Below, piece after piece: positions 49,801 to 59,851 of a stretch of 64,000 nucleotides of DNA. Each line of letters starts with the position of its first letter. Position 1 is the first letter of the stretch. The translations under genes were made by a program, and so were the position numbers. Source of the DNA: Andrena cerasifolii (taxonomy: Eukaryota; Arthropoda; Insecta; Hymenoptera; Andrenidae); the NCBI RefSeq assembly GCF_050908995.1, contig NC_135120.1, forward strand, positions 14,769,433 to 14,833,432, given 5' to 3'. Under the pieces are notes generated by a model. It saw only the letters and a list, made by a program, of their open reading frames with translations. It did not search any database and was not told the DNA's origin.

Positions 49801-52605
49801 CCAATTACTAGACTTCGCCCTTGTACGTCTACATTATTTCAATTGTCGTTTGCGCAAACCTTCGGAAGATGGCCGTTTACAAAGGAGGAAAGGAAATTGC
49901 AGTTACAGGAACAGTATCCACGGTCCGCAATGCGTTAGAAGCGACCTTAGAACCCGTTCTCGTGCTCGGGTGGCATTTTCGTCAGGGGTTTTCCAACCAA
50001 GCGGCACAGATCTGGACACGTTTGGACCTAAACGCGTTTCACAAACGAAAGAAGTTAAGACCTTTTACCTCTGTTCTGGTCTATGATCTTTCCCGATGGG
50101 AGCAAGTAGTCGTAGCGACTCGAGACGTGTGATTATTGACGCGTGTTGTAGCACTATGACACTGGAAGAATTTCATAACCAGCTGAGTAAAGAAAAGTGT
50201 ACGTACTGAGCAAAAGTACCGCGCCTGACCTGTGTCACGTATAGACGCACGCATCTGCGTACGGAAGGCGGCTGGTCTGTCTAAGATGGTTCAATTCTCC
50301 TTTCTTGTGGCTCTTTGCCTTTATCTTTCTCTCTCTCTCTTTCTCTCACTCTCATTCGCTCTCTCTCTCTCTCTCTTCTCAGACGAAAATCCCGCGCTCG
50401 CAGCTACATCAGCGTTTAGACACTATACACAATACGTAAGTATATCTAGACGTACTACGTAGTAGAAACTTTGTTTGGATATAATCATGTAATCTCTGGA
50501 ATTGTATATCTGGCCGACCTGCGAAGGCCGGCTAATGAAATTCATTAGGTTCAAAGTCGCGTGCATCATTGTGTTATTAATTGGTTTCCTCCTCGCCTAT
50601 CTTTTTCCTTCTCTTAAGTTTTCTCGGGAGATCCGATCGAAGCTTCGCGCAAAAAGCTGCGACGCGTGAGAGGACGTTCGGGTGCCTCTCGCGTGGACCA
50701 CTTCCGTTTGTAGCAGATCGAGGGACCATTTAACGCGTCCGCCCTCGATTCCCGTGCTTTTCTTCATTTTCTTTTTGCCTCTTAAAGGAAAGGGGGAAGT
50801 CTTGTACGAGAGCCACGGGCTCGGTTACAAGCCACTGGACTCGTGTCCACGAATTCACAGCCTCCGAGGTCTATGTACAAGAGTAATATCGATGAGATAT
50901 CAAACGAATAGACAGAGAAGTGTTAACGTTCGTTTTCGAAGCTCGCAGCGTTCCACCTCGTCTCGTATAATGTTTGCTTTCGCGTGGCTCGCACCTTTCG
51001 GTGTGCCACAGAGCTACAACGATAGAAAGTTGAATTTCGAAAAAAGTGAGGCTGTTGGTTCGTGGAAACGGTGGCCACGGATATGGTCGGGGACCCGTGG
51101 CTCTCACGGTCTCGCGCGGTACTTATCGTGCGGTAAACGAAAATCGGGAACGGACGGTAATTAATGCCAGCTTCTATCTCGGAACGGAGTATCTCGACGC
51201 GATGCTCGGCATCCCGTATCGAACGCGTCGCTATTCACGGACTGTGCTCGAAGCGCTCGAGCGGACCTCGTTGTCATTCAACACAGCAATCAGACTCTTA
51301 CGGTTCTCCTGTTAATCCTTACGATAAGAACGTACTTTACATTACAATGCCTATTTAATATTAACTAACGGCACGCCGCGATCGACGCCGCGACGCGCCT
51401 ATTGGTCGTACGCAATGCTACGTTAAACTGTTATTAGAAAAAACTTCTTCGTCAACAATGTGTTTTTTCACGTTTTATCTACAAGTAAACTCGTCTTCCC
51501 GATGAAACGGCCTAAAACGTCGCCACGCACGAGGGGGAGGGGCCTATATTATTAATTAATATAGCATTACGTCACCCCGTTTTGCCGCGTGATTCCGCTT
51601 TCAGTTTTGGAACACGACCGATTCGCGTCGGGCTTCGCAGCGTATTCGCTCGTCGCGGACCCCGGTTTCCGTATCCGTTCCCCATCATCATCGCGTTCCA
51701 CGCTGACCCAACAAATCGGTCATCGTTTCCCGTCGGGGACCCGTGGATGTCGAGGTACAATCGCGTTGGACGCACATTTTATGGCTAATTCGACTCCTCT
51801 TCCTCCTCTTACAATTTACGAATATTACCAAATTATATTGCGTACTGGCAGCACTGTTTTCACGTATCGCGTCTATTCGGAACACTCTCCAATACCTGAG
51901 GCTCCCCTATCCTCCATCCTCGCGGCACTTTAATCGAATAACAGTCCTCCGTGCTCCTCCGCGTCCACCAATCATCGTTTCTGAGTTTCGTTCTGCTTCT
52001 GTCGCTTCCATGCGTCTGGAAATGGCGTGGGACGAACGCCACCCTCTTCGTCGTTCCCCATTTCACTTCTGATGGACGAACCTTCCGACTCGGGGAGGGG
52101 GCCGGCTGGAATTCTCAGCGCGTAGACTCGAGACCCCGCTGGGAGTTGCCTCTTCTATGCTTCTTCGTCTTTCCTCGTATGGTTCTCTTTCTCGTTTGTT
52201 TTAAGGGACGGGGCTAAAGCTCTGTGATTCGTAAAAAAGAGAGAAGAACACGCTCCGACCGGGAGCTGCCTGCCAAGGGAGCAGGTAGAAAGATGTCGCG
52301 CGACGCGTCTCTCGTTCCCTCACCGACCGTGTCGTTTAGAACCGAAAGAATTCCGCCGATCGTTCACATCGGCATGTTTCTCGTGTTGTGTTTCTGCGTG
52401 TGTATGTATTATATGTGTGGTTTTTCGCGCGACGCCTGGTCGGGTGTTGCTCGTTAAAAACCCCATGCTCTCGGCAACGACCGCCGAGCTTTCGTAGTTT
52501 TCCCCTGTGGACAATGCGCCTCCTCCGTTCGTCTCTCCTCCGAGCTCTTTCCAAACTCGAAGGACTCATCGCTTCGCTGTCGGTTTAACCATGCGCCTCC
52601 GAGCT
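46849..52605 (-). other. downstream region of unc-13, probable long 3' UTR plus intergenic DNA
   Basis: No coding exon is recognisable here on either strand. On the minus strand the first poly(A)-like hexamers after the unc-13 stop are ATTAAA (51354-51359) and AATAAA (47259-47264), giving possible 3' UTRs of about 1.25 and 5.3 kb. Pyrimidine-rich and GT-rich simple tracts occur at 50,325-50,385 and 49,120-49,275. Insect neuronal genes often carry such long UTRs. That link is inference. Confidence 0.4.
50325..50385. repeat. CT-rich simple tract
   Basis: Runs of CTCTCT with few interruptions, inside the presumed unc-13 3' region (read there as GA). Confidence 0.85.
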
Positions 52606-52894
52606 TCAGGTGGGATTCGGCTCCTGCCTGATGTCGCTCTTCAGCTTCACGAACTCCTTCGCTATCTCGTCGTTGTTCCTCTGCGAGAGAATCCTCAGTA
52701 TCGTCCAGCCCGTCTCGTCCATCTGTATCCGCTTGCCGAGCGACAGCCAGCAGGCGCACGAGCCTTCCTCGACTATATCCTTCAGCTGCATCACCGCCAC
52801 GCCGACCAGTCTGTCCTCCCTGGCGAAGCAGTAGTCCTTCACGCAGAAGTGCAGCTCGTAGATGTCCAGTTGCTGTTGCTCGTTGCCGATCATG
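52606..52894 (-). CDS. unc-13: unc-13 terminal coding exon with stop
   Basis: The exon opens by completing Phe (SFDF), then reads MIGNEQQQLDIYELHFCVKD, YCFAREDRLVGVAVMQLKDI, and ends WTILRILSQRNND followed by FVKLKSDIRQEPNPT and TGA (52606-52608). This is the conserved C2C end. Acceptor GTACAG is at 52895-52900. Confidence 0.95.
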
Positions 52895-55800
52895 CTGTAC
52901 AGTGAAACGAACACGTGAATACTCTGCCCTCAAGTTACTCTTCGTTACAGAAGACACCGCGACAAGCTTTCCCTCGTCATATACCTTCTCCAGTCTCTCT
53001 TTAACGCGTATAGATATTGGTCCTTATACTCACAAATCGAAGCTCTCGTTAAACTGCGGCGACCAGTTATTGGTCTTCGACTTCGTCGACTGCTTCCTCT
53101 TCTTTCCAGTCAGGTGCGGCCCGATTAGATTCACCTCAACGTACGGCCTGAACATACCCGTACTGATCTGCCACTTCAGATCGTTCGCAGCGACGACTGA
53201 AACGCAGAATTCAATCGATAATGGAGAATCTAAACGATTTCTGTAACGCGAAACAGGCTGAACTGTACCTTTGACGGTGACCTTCTGTTCGCCAGTGCCA
53301 GGGTGCGTGAATAGGTCCACCTGAATGCTGACTTCTCCCACAGAACTTTCTTCCGTGCTGCCGGTACCTGGAACTTCATTAGCAACAGTCAGATTTTCTG
53401 CTCATATTCGTGCGCTTTTAGATGCTAGGTGCTACGAAGAGAGAAAAAAGAGAGCTTCGGTTGTTTCTATTCGATGCTAGAATTCAAAGGTTCAAAATGC
53501 TAAGATTCTATAATCGATGTCTAGTTCTAGAGCAGATTACATGCTCTAACGTAATGCATTTTGAGTATTTATCAGAGAGGATGAAGTCATTGTGTCCAGA
53601 GTGTCCCCGTCTGAATATAAGCATTTAAAGAAAAACTGTCAGATGCTTTTCAAGGTTCCCAAATGCTAGAATCTGAAAAACTCGTGTCGAGCATCAATTT
53701 CTTCGCTTCATCGTCTCCTGGCCAGAAGGCAAGTCTTCGAGTCGCAAATGTTGCCCTCGGAGGATTAGCGCCTACGATTCCAGTGCTCATTATGCAGCCA
53801 CGCTGCACTCGATGGTCCACTAGGTATATCTATGCGGTCTGTTGATGTCCCGTTGAAAAAATAAAATGGCACCATTGTACAGTCGCTGGAGCGCAACGCA
53901 TTCTTCATTCGTGTGGAACAGTGAAACGGTAAATTGGCAGTGGTCGATCGAACAAAGTTAAATACATTATTGTACGTGTGTGTCTGTGTGTCTGTGACAA
54001 AGCCTTGAAGAACATGATTGGAGGATGCGTATTGTGATTTGGCAAGATTCGCCGGAGTAGCAGCAACAGCGGCAGTAGTGATAGCAGTAGCGCTACCTAG
54101 ATCACAACTATCTATCACCGAGAGGTCATCGGGACGCTTGAAACCCTTTCGATCCTAAGACTCGGAGGCTGAGCATACTATAAGCGTTTATTCCACGCGC
54201 TGGATAGTTCGAGTGAACTCTTACAAGCTGCCATAGCATCGAAAGGGCGGACGCGTTGACTGCCACGCAAATTTCACTCCCCTTTTCTTCGTCAAGCCAC
54301 TTCTGCTTTCGATTCTAACAGCTCATCTTCGCACTCCGTGGCAGACAACGCGTTAGAAAGAGGCGAGAGGGTCGTTAATCGAATCGTAAAGAATGGCGGT
54401 TCTGTGCATCGCGCGGAAGTAAAGAAATAACCCCGTCATCCGTGATAGACACCTCGGTGAATAATGCAATATAACGAACAGTCCACTACGTCCTAAACGA
54501 GCGCCTAGATTCGAAAGTGACCGAAAGTCAGCCAAGAACTCCTGAGGCTTCTGCTCTAAGGGTAGTGCTCTCCGGTACCTTGTCGACTCTCTCGACGTAG
54601 AGAGGGCTTGCTCTGGCGAAGGGGTTCCTCGAGGCTTTCCATACCCTCGGCTCCTTCCCCTTCGTCACCGCCTCTCTCGCTGCTCATCGAACGTTGACGC
54701 TGACGTAGCTTTGATCCATTGTTCAGCGGCACTGTCGCGACAATTTCGGTTACGGTCGATTGCATTTCATCATGGAACGGACGCACGCCAGCGAACTCGG
54801 CTTTTGCGCGCAGAATGGTTAAACGAACGTGTGAGAAACCGAACGATCTTTCTGTCACACCGAGAGACTTGTGTGGTCTGTCTTTAAAGTGTACGAGATA
54901 GGTACTCCATTTACATGATGTATACAATCCTTTCTCAAACCCTATCGGCAGATACATTTGACCGTATCGCAGCACGCACGACATTGAGTAATTCGTGTTG
55001 TAAATCAACCTGAGCCAATTTTTAGACCCGGCAATATAAGTGGCGGTCGATTTATCCGATGTACGGGCAAACTTCTGAATTGGTAGCTTTGAATGAAATA
55101 TTGTGAACCGCTGTACTACGTGAATGCTCGAAAGTCGATGTACCTACAGGTTTGTTAATAGTATCGTTACCTGCTAAGACGCAATGAAATTTAGATTTAC
55201 GAGGCTGCTTGGTAAGACACTTGTATTTACGAATCCACGTACCTTGGTTGATCTGCGACGTGACGAAAGTCTTGATAAGGGTGTCCGTGGTCTGCGTGTA
55301 CAAGCTCAGAGCGTATCTTAAGCTCTGCAGTTCCGGCGATTTCTCCAGGAACGTCTTCTTCAAGCCGTTCCCGCCTGCGTGGAAGTACTGCTTGATGGTG
55401 TCGAGGGCGACTTCGAGGACCGCGCACTGTTTCGGCGATAGGTTCTTCTCCACTTCCTTGGAAATGTCCTGGTGGCACGATGGTTCTCATTATTAACACC
55501 GAAGGAGGCAGAACTGTGATTACTGACTAGCTAAAGGAAATCTGCAAATAATACTCGCCATCACACCGCTCAATGCATTCTTCACGTCAGGTTTGCCAGC
55601 TATGTGGTTCTTAAACAGCTTCGACATGTCCTCTATCGTCGCGTTCGCTGCCAAATTCTTGGCGTTGTCCGTCAGATTCTTGAACATCATCTGTGGGGGA
55701 CATGTATAGATAGATTTACGTAGGACAATAATTCAGTGATCGAATACGTACACTCTTATCCGACATGGGTGGTAGCACGACCGTCTTCTCCAAGATCCTC

Positions 55801-58800
55801 ATCACGATCTTCCACAGTTCCTTGAGCAACCTCTTCAGCACGGTCTTCTCGCAAGATTCGGCGTACAACGACAGGCTTCCGTCGAGGAGGACCATCAATG
55901 GTCGCAGTACTTCGTCCGCTTCTACGGCGACGTTGTTCCTCTGGGCAGGCTGCGACAACTGCACCTGCCCACCACCTTTGATGGCCAGCAAGAGGTCCCC
56001 TAGCTCCTTCACCGAAGCTGTTATCCGCGGCTCTAAACTCTTCGCGAAGAGCATCGCCAGATCGTCCAGCGCCCCGTTCAATTGCTGCTGAAGCTCCTTC
56101 AATATGTTCGCCGCATCTTCCTCCAGCTTCTCGCCGCCCATCGACTCGAACATCTTTTCTAATTGTACTCGAAGCTGCTGTATGTTGTTCATCAGAATGC
56201 AGGCCTGTGGAAAGGGTGCGAATGTTGCTCGTCATCGTTGGAATGTATCCAGGAGTAGTTAAATTTCAGCGAGCTTGATACGTACGATTCGTTCTTCCTT
56301 CAAATGACTAGGGAACTCCTTCTTCACGATGTCAGCGTAGGCAACCAACACTTTCACGATGGTTTTCGCGAACCTCTTCATATACCTCTTCCAAATCTCC
56401 GGGTCCGGACACTCCAGTTTGGAGACCACGTCGAAGCATTGGGTTAACTGAGTGAAGACGTCGACGACGGAGACGCTGAAGAGCGCGTGCTCGCTGCTCT
56501 TTTGGAACTGCAAGAATCACGTACGTCAGCGTTAAGCATTTCAACATTTAACTTTGTCGCTGACAAAGAAGAAGCACAAGATCAGCGGGAAAGAGAGGAG
56601 AGGGGTACTCACTCCGTCCTTCTTGTCTCTGCTGAAGGCACCATGGAGATATTCTAGTGAGACGTCGTCGTTCTCGTTCAGCCACTGCATCACGAAGGGC
56701 TCGAACCAAGCTGGGTATTCTGGCACCGCTCCCTTGTACGGTGGCACGTCCTTCACGTAGTTGGTGTGCAACCACTTCACCTTGAAGTGGAGGTTCATGT
56801 AGGCCGAGGACTTGCAGAGCCTGTGCTGCTCGTGCTCCTCCAGTGCGTACTTCATGTCAACCGCGAACAGGGACCACATAGTGGCCGCGGACAGTTGACC
56901 GATGTTCAACTCCTGGGGGAATTGATTCAAGACTGGCGCGTAGCTGTTCTTGTCCTCCTCGACCACCGACACGATCAGCGCTATCAGCTTGTGCCAAAAG
57001 TCGAGCGACTCCAGACTCGGCCCGTGGTCCTCGGCGTCCCTCCTCGCCTCGCTCGGGTCCACTTGGAACTCCCTGTTGTAGATGTCGTAGCAATTCGCGA
57101 AGAGGAACTGATACGTGGAGCGTAGGCACGCCTTCACGCAGTCCTTCACCACGGTGCTCGCCCTCGGCGGGCTGGACAGCTCCTGGACCTTCATGCGGAA
57201 GAACGTGATGCTCGTCAACAGATCGACCGTGCTCTTTAGGTCCATCAGCTTCTCCTGGCTCGACGCCGGGAAGTTGTTTCTGTACACCGACAGATCGATT
57301 CGCAGGGAGTTGTGCAGCTGATCCAGTAGTTTCACGAACTTCTCTTTCTGCAAGGGAGGAAATGGACCGTGAATAAGTGTAGAATAACGATCGAGAAGTG
57401 TATTATATCAATTTTGCTCATCTCAAAAGCTGCGTTTCGAGATTTTTCTTATAGGATGATTGCTATTTCTATGTATATAGAATAAATCGTGGATCGTGGT
57501 AAAAACAGGGGGGCATAAATATTATTCAGCGAGCACGTGAGAATTTTCATGAATTTTCTCGCGACAGTCCTTATTGGACGCGCCTCGGAGGTTTCCTTCG
57601 TAAAATCTAAATCCCGTTTCTCTTTGTCGATGTGCTCCTTTATTTCGAGGGGTAACATCCATCGTAAAGTTTCTCCGACCCCGTTTCGCTGGCGACAAGC
57701 TCAGCTATTTGTTTTTTCTACAAGCTTTCGACGGAGATAACGTTATTGAATCACGTGTGTGTGTGTGTCCGTTTCCCGAAAAGCCGATGTCATGCATAAT
57801 TCAGGAACGTTGAAAACAGGAGCAGCCATCTTGCCCCTACTTTCCCAACAATCATTTCGAAAAATTTACATTACTGTATTAAGACCAATCTGGCGCGGGC
57901 TGGCGCAATTTGCAATTCCTCAATGTCCATCTGCATAATCGAGAGGTTGAGTCTGCGGGAAATCGTGTTTTCCAAACAGACCGAAGTAACCGATTGCTCG
58001 AAATGAAAATGGGGCGTTCGAGGTGAACGCGCTCGTCGTGTTCGATCACCGACGGATATGTATTATTTCGCGTTGGAGCTTCGAGCTTTTCATTGCGGCG
58101 TCAGTGTGAAAAAAAATCTTAATTAAAATCTTAATTAGACTGGCCGGGGAAGGGGCGCTTCCCGTTCTCCGTGGTTTTAATTTCCAGCCCGAAAAGGCTG
58201 CGGCGGAAGAAAGGCAGGAGGCAAGAGAAGCAGAGATAAAGGGAGTTTTAATCGAAGCATTTCGCAATGAAATTGATAGAGCTACGTGAAGGCGCGTGCT
58301 ATAAAGTTTGCTGAACGGTCGGCCTTGAATCACTGTAGGAATAATGGACGGTTTAGGCTACTGCGGAATTGCAGGAGCATTTCTCAGCCCGTGTGCTCCC
58401 GTTATTCTACCATTCACCCTTCTGCCACCCTGTGCGTGGAGGCGTTCCTCAATGGCCTGCATCAAACTCACCCCAAAGTTGCTGGCGGCGAATCTATCAC
58501 TAGCCGAAACGGCGGAACTGGCGCTCGTGTGGGCGTAGTACGCGTTTATGTTCGCCAGGAGGGTCGACATCACCGCTGGCACACCCGGGCAGTGGTACTT
58601 CGTCGATAGGCAGTGGAAGTGTCTGAAAAATTCCAGAAAAACAGCTGAATAATCATGGAGACACCGTTCAAGCTGACATCGAGTCACAGCTTTTAGTAAC
58701 ACAAGCACACGCATCGACCACTGATTCCGCGTTTCACCGAAGATGATCAGTAGACAATGGGAGACAGAAGGTCGAGTAGCATTTGACTAGAGAGCACTTT

Positions 58801-59851
58801 CAGTTACTTCTAGCAGAGGGTAGATGTAAGTGATTTATAATCGCACGCTCGCCACGATGAGTGGCAGTGCGCGTGAATGAGATTTACTCACGTCATCGCT
58901 TGGTAGATGCTCTCGATGCCGTATCGCATCGCGAATTCGTCGACTAGCTCCTCCCCGGGTGGATCGAAGTAGACTCTCCAGGCGTCGTCACCCTTGGCCA
59001 GCGGCAGGCCCACCACGCCGTCGTTCTTCTCGCACAGGCTGTGGAACAGATTCTCGTGCAGGCAGGTGTACTGCACGTGGTAAGGCGCGACCTTCTCCTC
59101 GCCTTTGATCTCCACGCTGATGTGCAATCTGATCGCGCCGGACACTGCGCTCTTGTCCGTCCTCTTCTCCAGATTGTACCACACGTCCATCTCGCCGCTC
59201 AGGGTTCTCACCTCGATGATCGTCTGCCCGAGGAAGTCGTCGCTCTCGCGCGTCAACTTTTGCCGCAGCTTCGACTTCAGGTCGTTGTCCTCGTCCCAGA
59301 CTCTCACTTTTATTCGGTCGGACGAGTTGTGGCATTCGCTATGGGCAAGGATCGAGGTTTAATGTAACATCGGCTGGCTATCTTCAGCTATTGCAACTAC
59401 GAGACCTGGATCTGGTAGCTTTTTAGGATCTTCGACTGCAAGATCGCTGAGCAGACGTTATGTCGCTTGAGAGGCTATTAAATCTCTTGTTACACGCTTT
59501 GGGGGGAGTGAAAAGGATTTAGAATATCACGATGCTGTCAGCAAGATCGTGGTTACAAGGGAATTTCGGTGATTCCGGTGTACGTGCACTGGGGATTAAT
59601 TTCTCGCTACCTCCGGCATGCACGGAGCAGCTTTCGTTTCTATTTTATTTCACGAGGGAGTAGAATCACGTGTTTCTCGGGTTCGAGGGATCGCAATGGA
59701 ATTACTCACAAGTAGAACTTCTCCTGCCAAACTGGATTCAATTCCCTGGGCATCGTCCTCGTGCGCTTCTTCACTTTGCCGACTTGGACCGTCACGTAAG
59801 GATCAGACGTGCCGCTCTTGTCTTTCGCGATCAATCCCTGGGCGCAGATCA
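52606..59851 (-). CDS. unc-13: unc-13 / Munc13 synaptic vesicle priming protein, C-terminal 11 exons (5'-partial)
   Basis: The gene encodes the presynaptic priming factor that opens syntaxin and helps assemble SNARE complexes at release sites. Exons on the minus strand are 59710-59851, 58892-59338, 58472-58622, 56613-57347, 56286-56507, 55752-56204, 55559-55690, 55243-55468, 53269-53367, 53034-53196 and 52606-52894. All junction phases agree and the joined frame is open for 1018 residues plus a stop. Domain order is C2B (starts VICAQGLIAKDKSG, ends near WYNLEKRTDK), the MUN domain (from the C2B linker to about KTFVTSQINQ) and C2C (VVAANDLKWQ to WTILRILSQRNND). The C2B calcium-site aspartates (AKDKSGTSDPY, WDEDND) are present. 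C2C lacks that set, as is usual for the family. The C1 domain and N-terminal region are missing, so the gene continues beyond the right edge or lies in exons I could not recognise at 59.9-64 kb. Identity is very secure; exon edges rest on GT-AG and phase logic. Confidence 0.96.
53034..53196 (-). CDS. unc-13: unc-13 exon: first half of C2C
   Basis: The exon reads VVAANDLKWQISTGMFRPYV, then EVNLIGPHLTGKKRKQSTKS and NNWSPQFNESFD. The acceptor is GTTTCAG and the donor GTGAGT (53028-53033). The loop 1 aspartates used for calcium in C2B are absent, as expected for C2C. Confidence 0.94.
53269..53367 (-). CDS. unc-13: unc-13 exon: linker into C2C
   Basis: The exon starts with two bases finishing a Gly codon and reads TGSTEESSVGEVSIQVDLFT, then HPGTGEQKVTVK. 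Its acceptor is TTCCAG and its donor GTACAG (53263-53268). The following intron (53197-53268) is 72 nt and open in frame. Confidence 0.93.
54579..54851 (-). CDS. unc-13: candidate unc-13 cassette exon between MUN and C2C
   Basis: This 273-nt block is open in one frame and sits in the 1875-nt intron between exons 55243-55468 and 53269-53367. Acceptor GTGACAG (CAG at 54852-54854) and donor AAG|GTACCG (54573-54578) are both phase 1, matching the neighbours, so inclusion adds 91 residues without a shift. The encoded segment starts ERSFGFSHVRLTILRAKAEF and ends in an acidic, Ser/Arg-rich, probably disordered stretch (SMSSERGGDEGEGAEGMES). The same frame is open upstream to 55,008. The donor is weak, as is common for regulated exons. 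I do not recognise the peptide from other Munc13 proteins, so this is inference from phase and openness. Confidence 0.42.
55243..55468 (-). CDS. unc-13: unc-13 exon: end of MUN domain
   Basis: The exon begins DISKEVEKNLSPKQCAVLEV, continues IKQYFHAGGNGLKKTFLEKS, and runs through LRYALSLYTQTTDTLIKTFV to TSQINQ plus one base. The acceptor is CACCAG and the donor is GTACGT (55237-55242). It closes the MUN domain. The phase-1 end fits both the C2C-proximal exon at 53269-53367 and the candidate cassette at 54579-54851. Confidence 0.95.
55559..55690 (-). CDS. unc-13: unc-13 exon with GC donor
   Basis: The exon has 44 codons and reads MMFKNLTDNAKNLAANATIE, then LFKNHIAGKPDVKNALSGVM. The match to other insect Unc-13 proteins requires GVM to be followed by DISKEVEKN, which places the exon end right after ATG. 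There the intron begins GCGAGT, not GT. The one nearby GT (GCGA|GTATTA) gives the wrong phase and loses the conserved junction. This is therefore a GC-AG intron. Confidence 0.92.
55752..56204 (-). CDS. unc-13: unc-13 exon: MUN domain, C-terminal part
   Basis: The exon has 151 codons and begins ACILMNNIQQLRVQLEKMFE, a hallmark Munc13 motif. It continues through EADEVLRPLMVLLDGSLSLY and ESCEKTVLKRLLKELWKIVM to LPPMSDKS. The donor is GTACGT (55746-55751). The following intron is only 61 nt, near the lower limit for insects. The stretch GGGQVQLSQPAQRNN is the variable loop between conserved helices. Confidence 0.95.
56286..56507 (-). CDS. unc-13: unc-13 exon: MUN domain, middle
   Basis: The exon is 222 nt, phase 0 to phase 0. 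It reads FQKSSEHALFSVSVVDVFTQ, then CFDVVSKLECPDPEIWKRYM and RFAKTIVKVLVAYADIVKKE. It ends KEERI before donor GTACGT (56280-56285). The introns on either side are 105 and 81 nt. Confidence 0.95.
56613..57347 (-). CDS. unc-13: unc-13 exon: MUN domain core, largest exon
   Basis: This 735-nt exon begins KEKFVKLLDQLHNSLRIDL and ends HGAFSRDKKDG. It includes CLRSTYQFLFANCYDIYNRE, DFWHKLIALIVSVVEEDKNS, the PQELNIGQLSA segment and YPAWFEPFVMQWLNENDD, all family-typical of the helical MUN rod. The acceptor is CTTGCAG (57348-57350 holds CAG) and the donor is GTGAGT (56607-56612). Both ends are phase 0. Confidence 0.96.
57348..58471 (-). other. unc-13 intron between SNFG and KEKF exons
   Basis: A 1124-nt intron with no supported exon inside; it contains a short GT run at about 57,755. 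The open minus frame at 58046-58333 shows no Munc13 resemblance. Confidence 0.7.
58472..58622 (-). CDS. unc-13: unc-13 exon: start of MUN domain
   Basis: The exon reads THFHCLSTKYHCPGVPAVMS, then LLANINAYYAHTS and DRFAASNFG, a signature of all Munc13 proteins. The acceptor is TTTTCAG and the donor is GTGAGT (58466-58471). The frame stays open through the donor for about 38 codons to 58,358, so intron retention would give a short alternative tail ending the protein. Confidence 0.95.
58892..59338 (-). CDS. unc-13: unc-13 exon: rest of C2B and C2B-MUN linker
   Basis: The exon opens by completing the Phe codon of KFYF and continues ECHNSSDRIKVRVWDEDND, with the second calcium loop of C2B. After it come ESDDFLGQTIIEVRTLSGEM and the linker HVQYTCLHENLFHSLC that leads to the MUN domain. 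It ends at QAM plus two bases of Thr before donor GTGAGT (58886-58891). It is 447 nt, 149 codons. Confidence 0.95.
59710..59851 (-). CDS. unc-13: unc-13 exon: N-terminal half of C2B
   Basis: This is the first unc-13 exon recognisable in the window. It begins with two bases that complete a Val codon (acceptor CACAG at 59852-59856) and reads ICAQGLIAKDKSGTSDPY, then VQVGKVKKRTRTMPRELNPVW, ending in TT before donor GTGAGT (59704-59709). It carries two of the calcium-site aspartates of C2B. An in-frame stop lies just upstream of the acceptor, so the exon cannot extend far. The preceding exon must end in phase 1. Confidence 0.93.

Noticed and set aside
55756..56235. Alternative frame open across an unc-13 exon (minus strand)
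   Set aside because: Shadow of the true MUN frame, which matches Munc13 residue by residue.
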